A stretch of DNA of 64,000 nucleotides from CAVXFL01 sp963761015 (GCA_963761015.1 CAVXFL010000004.1:1-64000), one strand, 5' to 3'; positions 1 through 9,358 are shown, counted from the stretch's first letter. A program made the numbers and translations. The notes: generated by a model not told the origin, from the letters alone.

Positions 1-267
1 AATTGAAACTCTAAACATCGAGGGCGGATCAGAGTCAACCGTCTTCTGCCTTGGAGGTTTCAACCAAAAATACAAATGCCAAGCACCAAATTACAAATAA
101 ATCACAAATTGCAATATCCAATAACCAAAACCTTAAGGAAGATTATACTTTAAGGTATCATACCAAAACCATAAACCCGGTGTCAAACTTAGTGCACATA
201 TTCTTAATTACAATTACGTATCTCATCAGGTATTTCAAAATTACCTAATGAACGAAACAATTTTATT

Positions 268-340
268 CTGGATTCCCGCTTTCGCTGGAATGACAGGCAC
301 ATACGGTACGAACGTCATTCCCGCGAAAGCGGGAATCCAG
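268..340. repeat. Inverted pair of GCGAAAGCGGGAATCC-type repeats
   Basis: A 27-base unit at 268-294 (containing GATTCCCGCTTTCGCTGGAA) is followed 19 bases later by its near reverse complement at 314-340 (containing ATTCCCGCGAAAGCGGGAAT). The second copy is itself a palindrome with a GCGAAAGC core. This is a widespread intergenic repeat type in proteobacteria. A further copy lies at 8278-8304, so the element is dispersed in this genome. Confidence 0.8.
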
Positions 341-439
341 AAATCCGATTTGTGTTAAAATACGTGACAGCACTTACGAATCAGACTACTTAGGTAGTCA
401 AAGCCACTTTAGAAGTGGTTTCGACGTTGAACCTGCAGT

Positions 440-465
440 CGGGTGCAAAACACCCGGTTTGTTTT
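440..465 (+). terminator. Possible intrinsic terminator
   Basis: A six-base-pair stem CGGGTG/CACCCG with an AAAA-containing loop is followed by GTTTGTTTT on the + strand. It would end a transcript coming from the left of the window; no gene is visible there, so the call is weak. A second hairpin (CCACTT/AAGTGG) lies just upstream. Confidence 0.3.
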
Positions 466-511
466 GCAAAAAATCAAATTGAAGAATATCCGAGAAGAAA
501 GATGAATCTTA

Positions 512-1180
512 TCAGGAGGAAGAAAGATGGTCGACTTTTTTGAGTGTCATCTCACTTCCGGTCATCCGGAGATAAAATGCCGGCAATTCGGTCCATGCCC
601 CGGTATTCATATATCTGATGCCCTTAAACATCCGGTCTTCCGGAAAGTGCGTATGACCACAGACAACCGTTTCATATCCGCTTTCCAGAGCACAATTTAC
701 CGCATTCTTCATGACATTATCTCGAAGAACTTTATACAGCAACCCGAATTTCTTTGCAAAGTTCGCGACATGTACGGGTTTGGAACCCAATTTGAGCATG
801 AGGTCATGTATGAATTCAAATGACTGAATAAACATCCGGCTTCTGGGCATGATGCTGTCAAAGTCATACCCATGGGAAATCAGCAATCTGTTCTCGATGG
901 TGTAACGGGTCTTAAAGTGGATGTGCTTAAACCCGTTCGGAACATAACCGTTGTCGTGATTTCCCCGTACCCAGACGACCCGCTGGCGGCGCGAGATTTG
1001 ATCGATAATTTTCAGAATCCGCTGATGATCGGAACGCAATTTTTGATTGGGATCGTCTATGACATCGCCATTTAGAATCAATTCGCATTCTTCGGGAATA
1101 TTTCTAAGAAAGCTCTCAAAGCCGTTGTGCAAAAAAAATCGTGACCCGATATGTAAATCGCTGACGACGATGGCATTCAT
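512..1180 (-). CDS. Calcineurin-like metallophosphoesterase, LpxH-like
   Basis: A 222-residue protein with the full metal-binding motif set of calcineurin-like phosphoesterases: DLHIGS at residues 8-13, NGDVID near 37, GNHD near 73 and GHTH near 175. Length and motif spacing resemble the UDP-2,3-diacylglucosamine pyrophosphatase (LpxH) group, which acts in lipid A synthesis at the inner membrane, but other phosphodiesterases share this architecture. There is no signal peptide, so it is probably cytoplasmic. The start (MNAIVVSDLH) fits because the first metal motif always lies within the first ten residues or so. It appears monocistronic. Confidence 0.8.
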   Translation of the reverse strand: MNAIVVSDLHIGSRFFLHNGFESFLRNIPEECELILNGDVIDDPNQKLRSDHQRILKIIDQISRRQRVVWVRGNHDNGYVPNGFKHIHFKTRYTIENRLLISHGYDFDSIMPRSRMFIQSFEFIHDLMLKLGSKPVHVANFAKKFGLLYKVLRDNVMKNAVNCALESGYETVVCGHTHFPEDRMFKGIRYMNTGAWTELPAFYLRMTGSEMTLKKVDHLSSS

Positions 1181-1364
1181 TTTGTAATTGGGCGTTATTC
1201 GTTAATGGTCAATGGTTTTTTAAAATCAAAAAGCAAAATTATATAAAACGGCCAAGCAAATTGTAAAGAAGGAAGCAATTCGCTTTTAAATACCGAATAA
1301 CCAATAACTAATAACTTTCTTTTGGACGTTATCGTTCAATCGGAGAAAAACCTGATCCTGGCAA

Positions 1365-3893
1365 TTACCATTTAGCCTGTTCCAAATACTCGGCCAGACG
1401 CTGACTTTCCTTCACCAAAACGATTAGCATCTGATCGGCCTGTGCCATGTTCCGGCTTCGTCCGATTTCTTCCAGTGCTTTTGCCGCGTCGAAGATTTCG
1501 CAGGCACTCAGGTTGGCGGCCGCGCCTTTTATTTTATGCGCCTGTTCGGTCAGCGCCACTGGATCCGTGCCGGCAATGGCCGCCTTTATGGATTCAATCT
1601 GACTGGGAAGCTCTTGGATAAACCCTTCGAGGAGCATTTTCAGGAAATCTTTGTCTCCCATCGCCCTTTCAAGGGCTTTCTCAAAATCCAATGGCAGTGA
1701 TTCTTTTTTTGTAACGGGCAGCAGAACGTTTTTCGAAACCTCGTTCCCGGCTCCGGAGTCATTTCGTTCGGCACCGGTCCACTTTTCGATCTTTTCCAAA
1801 AGCTCTTGGGGGTTTATGGGTTTTGGCGTATAGTCATCCATTCCCGCCGCGATGCATTTCTCACGATCCCCCTTCATGGCATGGGCTGTCATGGCGATAA
1901 TGGAAATTCTTTTCGATTGCGCCAGATACGGGAAACGTGGAACGGATGCATCACCGGTATCCTTCTCATTGGATTTAACGCGTAAATATTCAAGCTCCAA
2001 TCGGCGGATTCGACCCGTTGCCGCATATCCATCCATCACCGGCATCTGTATATCCATCAATACAATATCATATGGATCTTTCTCCAGAGCTCCTAATACT
2101 TCTTGACCGTTGCTCACGGCATCGGCCCAATAACCGAATTTTCTAAGAATATTTAACGCCACCTTCTGGTTGGTGGGATCGTCTTCGGCCAGTAATATTC
2201 GCACTCGGCGTTTTTTATCATCGGCCAAAGAGTAGCGTGTAATGATGGCATTATCCCGGGGCAGTTCTTTTTCTTTAAACATTCCGGCTGTTGCGCCAAG
2301 ACAGTCATACAACTGTGACTGTTTGATCGGTTTGCTTAGATAAGCAGCGAAACCGATGGTTTTCAAACGGGCGGCATCCCCACGTGCTCCCATGGAACTG
2401 ACCATGATAAGAACCGTGGTCGCAAGATTTGGGTCCTTTTTGATTTGACGGCCCAATTCTTCGCCGTCTATTTCCGGCATTTGCATGTCGATAATTGCAA
2501 TCTCAAAGGGATCCTTCATGTTCCGGGCGCATCGCAGCTCATTCATGGCCTGTGCCCCGGTGAAAGCTTCACCATAGCGGCATCCCCAGGATTTGAGCTG
2601 TTCTTTAAAAACCTGTCGATTGACCGCATTGTCATCAACAATAAGGATTCGCTTTTTTCGAATATCCTCCGGGACTGTTAAGGTATCATGTATTTCGAGC
2701 TGCTTTTCAAGGGCCACTGTAAACCAGAACGTGCTTCCCTCAGCTTCTTTACTGTCAACACCAATGTCCCCCCCCATCAGTTCCGTGAGTTGCTTGGATA
2801 TGGCCAGGCCCAGACCCGTTCCGCCGTACTTCCGGGACGTGGACCCGTCAATTTGTGAAAACGATCTAAATAACCGGTCCATTTTTTCTGCCGAGATACC
2901 GATGCCGGTATCGCTGACACTGAATCGGATCAACGCCCGATGTGCGTCCTCTTTTTCAAGCACGGCTTTTAGCGTCACTTCTCCTGCGTCGGTAAACTTG
3001 ACGGCGTTTCCCACCAGGTTGATCAAGATCTGCCGCAGCCTTCCAGGATCCCCGTGCAACAGGGAAGGCACCTCATGGTGAATGATGGTGGCAAATTCAA
3101 GCCCTTTCTCAAATGCTTTAAGCCCCATCAGTTCGCCCACTTCTTCAAGCGTGACTCTCAGATCAAAGTCGATGATTTCCAACTCTAACTTTCCGGCCTC
3201 TATTTTGGAAAAATCAAGAATATCGTTGATAACCGTCATCAGTGAATCGGCGCTCTTTTGAATGGTCTCGGTAAACTCACGCTGTTCCTTTCCGAGATGG
3301 GTATCCAGCAGCAGATTGGTCATGCCGATGACGCCGTTCATGGGCGTTCGAATCTCATGGCTCATGTTCGCCAAAAACTCGCTTTTGGCGATGCTGGCCG
3401 CCTCTGCGGCATCCTTTGCCCTTTTCAGTTCAACTTCGGTGCGCTTGCGATCGGTAATGTCCATGACGGTTCCGGTATACCGCGTGCCTGCATCAGAAAA
3501 AACCGGGGAAGAACGAAGGTGAATCCACCGCTCTTCACCTTTTGAATTAATGATCCTGCAATCTTTTGAAAATGCCTTCAGGTTGGTTAATGTCTGCGAC
3601 CATTGTTCGGATATGGATTCTCTGTCATCAGGATGAAGAAATTCCTTCCAGTCGACCGTGAGACTTTCGATTAAAGACACCCCGAAGATTTCCTGCCAAC
3701 TGGTGTTGGTATACAGACATTCGCCGCTTGCATCCGTTTCAAAAATTCCCACCGGCAGTGTTTCGGAAATCAGACGGAATCGCTGTTCGCTCTCATTCTT
3801 TTCAACCTCCGGTCCGGCAGAACCGGCAATTTTTTCTTCCATCCCTTTAATCGATCTCTCAAGGTCTTCATACGAAGGTCTGTCATCACGCAC
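1365..3893 (-). CDS. Hybrid sensor histidine kinase (PAS-HisKA-HATPase-REC-REC-Hpt)
   Basis: An 842-residue protein with a short coiled N-terminus and no membrane segment. A PAS domain with PAC tail spans about 35-155. HisKA has the phospho-acceptor His in SHEIRTPMNG (about 180). HATPase_c shows NAVKFT, DTGIGIS and GGTGLGLAIS (about 280-405). Two receiver domains follow, with acceptor Asp in IIDMQMPEIDG (about 470) and VLMDIQMPVMDG (about 620), and a C-terminal Hpt domain carries AHKIKGAAANLSA. This is a complete BarA/ArcB-like phosphorelay inside one cytoplasmic protein. No response regulator is adjacent, so the output partner is elsewhere. The stimulus is unknown; PAS suggests a small-molecule or redox cue. 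Confidence 0.92.
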   Translation of the reverse strand: MRDDRPSYEDLERSIKGMEEKIAGSAGPEVEKNESEQRFRLISETLPVGIFETDASGECLYTNTSWQEIFGVSLIESLTVDWKEFLHPDDRESISEQWSQTLTNLKAFSKDCRIINSKGEERWIHLRSSPVFSDAGTRYTGTVMDITDRKRTEVELKRAKDAAEAASIAKSEFLANMSHEIRTPMNGVIGMTNLLLDTHLGKEQREFTETIQKSADSLMTVINDILDFSKIEAGKLELEIIDFDLRVTLEEVGELMGLKAFEKGLEFATIIHHEVPSLLHGDPGRLRQILINLVGNAVKFTDAGEVTLKAVLEKEDAHRALIRFSVSDTGIGISAEKMDRLFRSFSQIDGSTSRKYGGTGLGLAISKQLTELMGGDIGVDSKEAEGSTFWFTVALEKQLEIHDTLTVPEDIRKKRILIVDDNAVNRQVFKEQLKSWGCRYGEAFTGAQAMNELRCARNMKDPFEIAIIDMQMPEIDGEELGRQIKKDPNLATTVLIMVSSMGARGDAARLKTIGFAAYLSKPIKQSQLYDCLGATAGMFKEKELPRDNAIITRYSLADDKKRRVRILLAEDDPTNQKVALNILRKFGYWADAVSNGQEVLGALEKDPYDIVLMDIQMPVMDGYAATGRIRRLELEYLRVKSNEKDTGDASVPRFPYLAQSKRISIIAMTAHAMKGDREKCIAAGMDDYTPKPINPQELLEKIEKWTGAERNDSGAGNEVSKNVLLPVTKKESLPLDFEKALERAMGDKDFLKMLLEGFIQELPSQIESIKAAIAGTDPVALTEQAHKIKGAAANLSACEIFDAAKALEEIGRSRNMAQADQMLIVLVKESQRLAEYLEQAKW

Positions 3894-3981
3894 GGCATTG
3901 TCCTCTCACAAGGGCCTGTCATCTAATTCCAACTGTTGATACACCATTTATCGTCATTTGCCGCTAAAATCTTAAGCCCGA

Positions 3982-4093
3982 ATAAAATCGAATAACGATT
4001 TTATGAAATTCCCGCTGGTGGAATAAATTCGACATTTTACGGGTATTGATTCATTGAGCAAAGTATGTCAATAAAATCGTTGAACGATTTTAT
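3982..4093. repeat. Two AT-rich hairpin repeats upstream of the lipoprotein gene
   Basis: The palindrome ATAAAATCG...CGATTTTAT occurs at 3982-4004 (9-bp arms, 5-base loop) and again at 4071-4093 (11-bp arms, 1-base loop), each followed by GAAA. The two copies sit between the divergent sensor kinase and lipoprotein genes, so they could be operator sites or a small dispersed repeat. Confidence 0.5.
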
Positions 4094-4170
4094 GAAACTA
4101 ACGTCCCGCTGAAAGCGGGGCGTGATCTAACCTACCCCAAGTATCGGCGGACCAAAAGCTGTTCGATCTT

Positions 4171-4736
4171 ATGAAGAAATTGAGACATGAAAAAATAATG
4201 AAAAGCGTTATCACAATATTATTCGTTTTTTTAATTCTTATTGGTTGTGTGAGGCCATATCAGAGACCTGTTTTGGGTGATGGAGCCGGTGATAAGATGC
4301 TTCAAAGTCTCGAAGCAGGCTCAGTGGAAAAATTAAAGGAAGCCAAACGTAATCAAGAACTTTTAAAGCAGGCAAGCCGTTTGAGGTCATTTTTATTATT
4401 GTATTGCCGTGCTTATGAAAGCAAGGATCTCGACAAATTTTCCGCCTTTTTTGCTCCGATGCTACCGAAAACAACAAGGCTTTTCATGAATATTTGCCAA
4501 GATATCGCAGAAACTTTCAAAGGATAGAATCGCTGACTTACCGAATTGTTTTAGATTCCTATTCGTTAAATCCCGACACCGGCAACATCGATCTCAAGGG
4601 GAAATATTTCATTAAATATCTCTTGAAGGGCCAAGCCTGGAAAGAAAACAACGGCATTATTTCAATGGAACTCATCAAGAACGGCGATTCATATCTGGTG
4701 AAGCGACTTAATTATTCGTTCCTGTCCTTAGAATAA
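4171..4736 (+). CDS. Lipoprotein with NTF2/SnoaL-like domain (frameshifted)
   Basis: The N-terminus (from MKKLRHEKIMKS) has a hydrophobic stretch and the lipobox LIGC, so it should be a lipid-anchored envelope protein. After a helical segment the sequence YCRAYESKDLDKF begins an NTF2/SnoaL-like fold. The frame then breaks near 4447-4460. The continuation DATENNKAFHEYLPRYRRNF lies in the -1 frame and joins smoothly to a second open stretch ending at 4736. A missing base in the six-T run at 4447-4452 explains it. Restored length is about 188 residues. NTF2-like domains of this kind often occur in envelope proteins of deltaproteobacteria; no specific function can be assigned. Confidence 0.65.
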
Positions 4737-4916
4737 AATCTTGAAATGATTCTACATTTCATAAGGCAAATAACATCTCCCAACCCATCATTCCGATATT
4801 CCAATATTCCAGCATTAATGAATTCATAAAAACTCAATTCATTCCCGCCATGGAAAACGCGGAGACCGCAGAGGAGCAAGATGCTTTAATCCATGCGCGA
4901 TGGGTTCCGGCAAGGA

Positions 4917-5132
4917 TCAAACCTCGATTGGTCTAAGTGTGAAAACGTCGGCGAGCCGCCCTGCTGTCTTCAGGTCCCCTCTTCGCAAAGCGCCACGCAC
5001 ATCATCGAGTTTTTGTGCATCATCAAGGGATAAATAAGGTGACCAACCTTCGTCCGTGTCGATCAGTTCAATATCAACTTTGGCTACATATTGTCCCTCA
5101 TGTACGAGTTTTGTGTAATGTCTCTTTTTCAT
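4917..5132 (-). CDS. Small partner of DUF4258 protein (possible antitoxin)
   Basis: A 71-residue protein beginning MKKRHYTKLVHEGQYVA. Its start codon overlaps the stop of the upstream DUF4258 gene by four bases (ATGA), so the two are translationally coupled. It has no membrane segment or signal peptide. Small proteins with the pattern 'YVAxVxIELI...WSPYLSLxDAxKLDxVR' often accompany DUF4258 proteins, and a toxin-antitoxin role has been proposed for such pairs. That role is inference here; I see no DNA-binding motif. Confidence 0.65.
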   Translation of the reverse strand: MKKRHYTKLVHEGQYVAKVDIELIDTDEGWSPYLSLDDAQKLDDVRGALRRGDLKTAGRLADVFTLRPIEV

Positions 5133-5458
5133 GATTTTCGCCTCATAAAGTCATTTGACCACCGATTTGGGTCCGGCCGATAAGCAGTAACTAAGACAGC
5201 AGGCGATAAAGCGCCTTTAGGAACTCCCCATACTACATGGATCGGGTTGCCCTGTTTGTCTTTCTGCAACACCAGAACGCAGTGCCCCTTTGGGTATTCA
5301 GGATAATCTTCGACAACGACCGCTTCTGCGACACTTCCCATAATATCCCTCACGAAAATTTCGTCTTCGGCCAGCTCGTCATAACCATGATCTGATATCA
5401 TAATTTTTTTACGCTCGACCAAATCAAGTATCAGTTCAAAAAATTTGCTTATATTCAT
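5129..5458 (-). CDS. DUF4258 domain protein (possible toxin)
   Basis: A 109-residue protein with the DUF4258 pattern: an N-terminal helix, SDHGYDELAEDEI with the conserved His (about 24), then VVEDYPEYPKGHCVLVLQ and a late HVVWG strand. DUF4258 has been compared with the RelE/BrnT-type RNase fold. The gene is first in a two-gene operon with the small partner downstream (4-base overlap). The order toxin-like gene first, partner second is as in higBA-type pairs. Toxicity is not shown by the sequence. Confidence 0.75.
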   Translation of the reverse strand: MNISKFFELILDLVERKKIMISDHGYDELAEDEIFVRDIMGSVAEAVVVEDYPEYPKGHCVLVLQKDKQGNPIHVVWGVPKGALSPAVLVTAYRPDPNRWSNDFMRRKS

Positions 5459-6129
5459 ATTTTAACCAGTTTAAAATTATTTGTGGATTAGATCTGGAAC
5501 CGCTGCTAATTTTTATCAGAATATGTCACGAATAACCTGCGAGCTTGATAGATATCAAGAAAATACGCTGCCTTCAACAAAAACAGATGCGAATTTATCC
5601 GGCCTGGTGTACGTCTTTATGTTACGTATTCAAGTATTAAATTACAATAATTAATAGCGGTTGTAAAATGGAAAGGCAAATATTGACCAATATGAAAAAA
5701 TCGTTCGACCCAAAACAGACATTGTCACCTTTTTTAGGAAATCTCCTCTATCGGGGATTAATTTAAAACTTACCCGGGATAAGGATATGCCGAGGAATAT
5801 TAATTAAGGACTGGAATAATGGAATATTGGGTAGAAGTAGGAATATTGTCAAGCCGGTGCTAATTTCATCCGGATCATTTGATAAAAGAACCTTGGAACC
5901 TTTAACTCGCCAAATCAAAGCGGATGGTAACAAATCCAAAGCCCGCATGGGAACATCCTTCCACAATTCCAACATTCCATCATTCCAGCCCTTCTCCCAT
6001 CATTCCAGCAGTTTCCTCCCGGGCCCACCATTTCAGTTCTTTCCCACCATTCCAATATCCCATTATTCCATTATTCCAGTAGTTCTCCAACATTCTATCA
6101 TTCCAATGGTGAGCGAGGCGAGCCATCTT
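5459..6129. repeat. Gene-free stretch with ATTCC-type mini-repeats
   Basis: From about 5,955 to 6,115 the sequence is a run of short imperfect direct repeats of the type ATTCCAACATTCCATC with a period of about 8-10 bases. The preceding segment (about 5,820-5,900) is an imperfect duplicate of 8,095-8,235. Short frames in this region (for example 5763-5975) are low-complexity by-products. No promoter or gene was recognised at 5459-5815. Confidence 0.7.
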
Positions 6130-8029
6130 TCATTCGCCGACTTCCACAAACTTATCCTTTTTGACTCTGAACAAATAGAGTTTTTTATCCACATCCCCGT
6201 TGGTCTTGAAAGAGGTCAGGCCGGTCACTCCGTTGTAATTACGAATATTTAAAAGACCATCCCTTAATTCTTTTCGCGATTTGACTTCAGGCTGATCGGC
6301 GGTTTGAAAGATCATCATGGCCGTGTCATAAGCCACTGCTTCAAAAAATCCTGGTTTCTCCTGATATTTTTTTTCATAATGATTGATAAAATCAACCACC
6401 TGCTTTCTCTTGCTGGCCAAATAAAACGCATCCGGCACCAGAGCTCCTTGAACATATTTGCGGGCCATCTCCATCAGATGCCCGGAATGCCACAGATTGG
6501 TACCCAGAAGGAGAACATCCTCTATACCGTAAAAGCGCAACTGAGGTGCAATCAATCCCACCATGCTATACGTATCCGGAATAAAAACCGCATCGAAATT
6601 TACAGGTAACGCTTCCTGTCTCGAATGAGCCTTTTTTCCGGTTTCTTCCTCATTATTTTCAAACCCGCCATATCGGCTGATGAGATTTTTTATGATTTTT
6701 CCAAAGTCCGTTTGATCAGGGTTGTATGCATCCACACTGACAACTTGATCGCCGTAAGCCGCCAGCTTGTCCTGAAAGAGCTCCATAAAAGTCTGGCCAT
6801 ACGTTCCTTTGGGATAAAGTATCACAAAACGGCGCGCCCCCAGTTTCTCAACGGCGTAGGGGACAATGGTTTCAATCTGCATTTGCGGGGTAAGGAAGTT
6901 TCTGAAAACATAATCCCCCAAATCAGGTATGCCATTTTTCTGACTCAATATCACAATCGGGACCTTTAGTTTCTGTGCTTCTTTGGCAGCGGAATTATCG
7001 GCCATCATCGGTCCGATAATGGCGGATACCCTTTTGCTGTTCAAGGTTTGTACTCCTTTGACGGCAATTTGTTCATCAGACTCTGAATCCTGCACAATGA
7101 GATTGAAGTGCGTCTTACTATGGAGAGAATGATAGGTATCGAGCGCCAGCTCAATCCCTCGCAATGCACGCTTTCCAAAAACAGCATACGTTCCGCTGAG
7201 GGGAAGCAGGCAACCGATGTCATTTCGTTTAAAGGCAAGGCGCTGATGAATTAATGCGATGAACTGCCTGGCCTGCTCCTGATTTTCATGTCCCGGAAAT
7301 TTTTTGATATATTCTGAGAAAACCTTCAACGCCTCTTCAGGTTGATCGGCCTGGAACTTTCGAAGCCCAAGCTGATATAAAAGATAACCCCGGGGAAGTT
7401 TGTCATCCATTCGCATCAATAGGGACAAAATGTCTTCTGTTTTTAGCCGGCTTATGGCAGATTTCAGTTTGACACGAATACGCTCCTTTTCCGTCGAAGG
7501 GGCTTTGTGGTATGCGATATTGATAAAATAGACGGCGTCTTTAGGCGCATCCATGGCCGAGTATGTGTCTGCCAGGTAAACATAGGTTTGAAAGATGTGC
7601 TGTTTTGAATTTGTTCTTTCAAGTATGTCGGCGGCTTGCAAAATGACATCCTTATACCGCCCCTCATGAAAATACGTAGAGAGAATCTCCAGCATGGCAT
7701 CGGGAACAAATCGGCTTTTCGGGTATTTTTTTACAAGTTTTTGATAGACGTCGAGTTTTGCTTCGTCCCGTCCCAATGCGCCATAAATCTTTGCCTTTTT
7801 CATCAACGCTGCATCAGCCAAGGGGTTGATCCGGGTATTTGACCAGATATTCTTCAAATATCTTCAGGGCATCTGCGTAGGCTTTGGCGTTAAGCAGTTT
7901 TTCAGCCTGTTCAAACAGGGCTTCTGCTTTTGCCGTCTTGTCAGATATAGGAGGCGCTTTGATCGTCGGCGCACAGGCAACCAACCAGAACAAAACTGAC
8001 ATTATCAACACATGGTATTTCAGGCTCAT
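6130..8029 (-). CDS. LppC/LpoA-like lipoprotein: TPR plus periplasmic-binding fold (frameshifted)
   Basis: The N-terminal part (7814-8029) has a signal with lipobox LVAC followed by a TPR-like helix. The frame breaks inside a CCCC run at about 7817-7820. Removing one C gives QPLADAALMKKAKIYG and joins it to the long frame ending at 6130. The restored protein is about 630 residues: TPR/outer-membrane-assembly-type repeats to about residue 270, then a Peripla_BP_6/LppC domain starting GCLLPLSGTYAVFGKRAL. This layout matches penicillin-binding-protein activators of the LpoA type, and also ABC-like binding lipoproteins. It probably sits in the outer membrane facing the periplasm. ATTCC repeat blocks flank the gene on both sides. 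Confidence 0.75.
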
Positions 8030-8277
8030 ACTATAGATCCCTTAACAAACAAGTACTGGGATACTGGCTCTGATATGGAATAATGGAATGATGGAATACT
8101 GGAATATTGGGGAGAAAATAGGAATGCTGTCAATTTAAGGACATCAAAATGATCTTTTATCTTATAAACCGAGAGCAGATCCGAAACTTCAGCCGGTGCC
8201 AATTTCATCTGAACCATTTAGTAAAAAGACCTGAATGCCTTGATGGACTCGTAAAAGGTATAAAGAGTCTCGTTTTT

Positions 8278-8304
8278 GTCATTCCTGCGAAAGCGGGAAT
8301 CCAG
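8278..8304. repeat. Copy of the GCGAAAGCGGGAATCC palindromic repeat
   Basis: The sequence ATTCCTGCGAAAGCGGGAAT closely matches the palindromic unit at 314-340, with one changed base in the left arm. It lies directly before the ATTCC mini-repeat block. Confidence 0.75.
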
Positions 8305-8915
8305 CCATCAATTCAATCTTCCGGCTTTTTCCCCATCATTCCAATATTCTAATATTCCATTATTCCATCATTCCAACTTTCCAGGTTTTTTCCCATCATT
8401 CCACAATTCCAACATTCCACCATTCCTTTATTCCAGCTAAATTATCGGTCCTTTCCTCTGAAAATTAAGTGGTTTTTATAAACGGCACATATTCTTTTCT
8501 GTGTTTTATAAAAAAACTCTTCATTATTTCCTTTTTTGGGTAATTTTTTACATAATAAAAAAAATTTTCTCATTTATTATGTAATTTTTTTCACATTGTG
8601 AAACTCGATATCTTGTTTGGTATCGTCATTAAAAAGTCTAAAAGCGATTTTTTTTATATTTATTTTTGTTGCTTCAAACGGAACTCCCAATTCCAAATTT
8701 CATGCCCAGCACATGCCTTGCCGCCATAATGTAAATGCAAATCAATCCTGATTACTGTTTTACTGTGATTAAAACATGTTAAGCCGAATATTAAATCTCT
8801 CTGTCGAACAGGACACTTCCTAAAAAACAGCTTCTTAATGTTGGAAGATAACAATTTGTCTTACGATCAATGGAAGACGATTTATATTCATGAATCGAGT
8901 TCTTCTGCATAACAA

Positions 8916-8931
8916 TGGCATAACTGTTGCT
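8916..8931 (+). promoter_or_regulatory. Sigma-54-type promoter of the pilus locus
   Basis: TGGCATAACTGTTGCT matches the sigma-54 consensus TGGCAY-N5-TTGCW, with GG and GC separated by exactly ten bases. It lies about 230 bases upstream of the flp pilin start and points toward it. Transcription would begin near 8,943, leaving a leader of roughly 220 bases that contains the palindrome at 9047-9062. No enhancer-binding regulator is encoded in this piece. Confidence 0.55.
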
Positions 8932-9046
8932 ATGGACTTCTATCGAATTCAAAAAAAATGCTTCAATAGTTTTAAACCATGCTTTTTTTAAAGCAGAGGA
9001 CTACAGGCGATTTAAAAAATAGATGGCTTGTAAAAAGTTAACTTTA

Positions 9047-9062
9047 CTTTACACGTGTAAAG
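9047..9062. promoter_or_regulatory. Perfect 16-bp palindrome upstream of flp pilin
   Basis: CTTTACACGTGTAAAG is a perfect inverted repeat ending about 100 bases before the pilin start codon, inside the leader expected from the upstream sigma-54-type promoter. It could be a dimeric repressor or activator site. An RNA hairpin role is also possible, since it directly precedes GAGGTGG. Confidence 0.5.
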
Positions 9063-9161
9063 GAGGTGGTGAAACGTATAAGAAAAAGTATTTAACAGTC
9101 GGCAACTATTTAACCAAAAACCTTTAATTCATCAAAACAAACACAAAGGAGAAAAAAGAAA

Positions 9162-9342
9162 ATGAAAAAACTGATGAGATTTTTCAAAGACGAAGACGGC
9201 GCAACAGCAGTAGAATATGGAGTCATGGTAGCATTGATTGCAGCAATTATTATTGTTACGGTGACAGCTGTTGGCGGAAAATTAACCAGCTTTGTTTGAT
9301 ACCGTCAATGCTACAAATGGCACTGGAGGTGCTCTGCAATAA
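9162..9342 (+). CDS. flp: Flp-family type IVb pilin (frameshifted)
   Basis: The start MKKLMRFFKDEDG is followed by ATAVEYGVMVALIAAII, the Flp pilin hallmark. The prepilin peptidase would cut after the Gly, leaving mature ATAVEYGV with a single hydrophobic helix. As given, the frame stops at 9299 after 45 residues. Removing one T from the TTT at 9291-9293 restores SLFDTVNATNGTGGALQ and a stop at 9342, a normal 59-residue prepilin. A strong Shine-Dalgarno (AAAGGAG, about 9145) supports the start. It is the first gene of a Tad locus (cpaA and cpaB follow) and makes the fibre subunit for surface adhesion. Confidence 0.88.
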
Positions 9343-9358
9343 TATATAATTGTTTACA

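Larger units (their letters stand above)
1..511. other. AT-rich intergenic region
   Basis: No convincing gene is seen. The stretch holds a paired inverted repeat (268-340) and two short hairpins (about 403-417 and 440-456). Its base composition matches the rest of the left piece. A short reading frame at 51-248 has no recognisable protein features and looks like chance. Confidence 0.6.
8030..9161. other. Long AT-rich intergenic region upstream of the pilus locus
   Basis: No gene is convincing here. ATTCC-type mini-repeats occur at about 8,065-8,110 (reverse orientation) and 8,310-8,445. A copy of the GCGAAAGCGGGAATCC repeat lies at 8278-8304. The last 250 bases hold a sigma-54-type promoter (8916-8931) and a perfect 16-base palindrome (9047-9062). 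The segment 8,450-8,640 is very rich in A and T, with T runs. Confidence 0.65.

Noticed and set aside
5763..5975. Short - strand frame in the repeat region
   Set aside because: Low-complexity repeat sequence, no ribosome-binding site and no domain.
5960..6112. Possible CRISPR-like array in ATTCC repeats
   Set aside because: Units are 8-10 bases, imperfect, and have no spacers of constant length. No cas gene is present in the window.
8310..8450. Second CRISPR-like repeat run
   Set aside because: Same mini-repeat type with irregular period and no distinct repeats and spacers.
8660..8854. 64-residue - strand frame upstream of the pilus locus
   Set aside because: No Shine-Dalgarno and no protein features; lies in AT-rich intergenic DNA.
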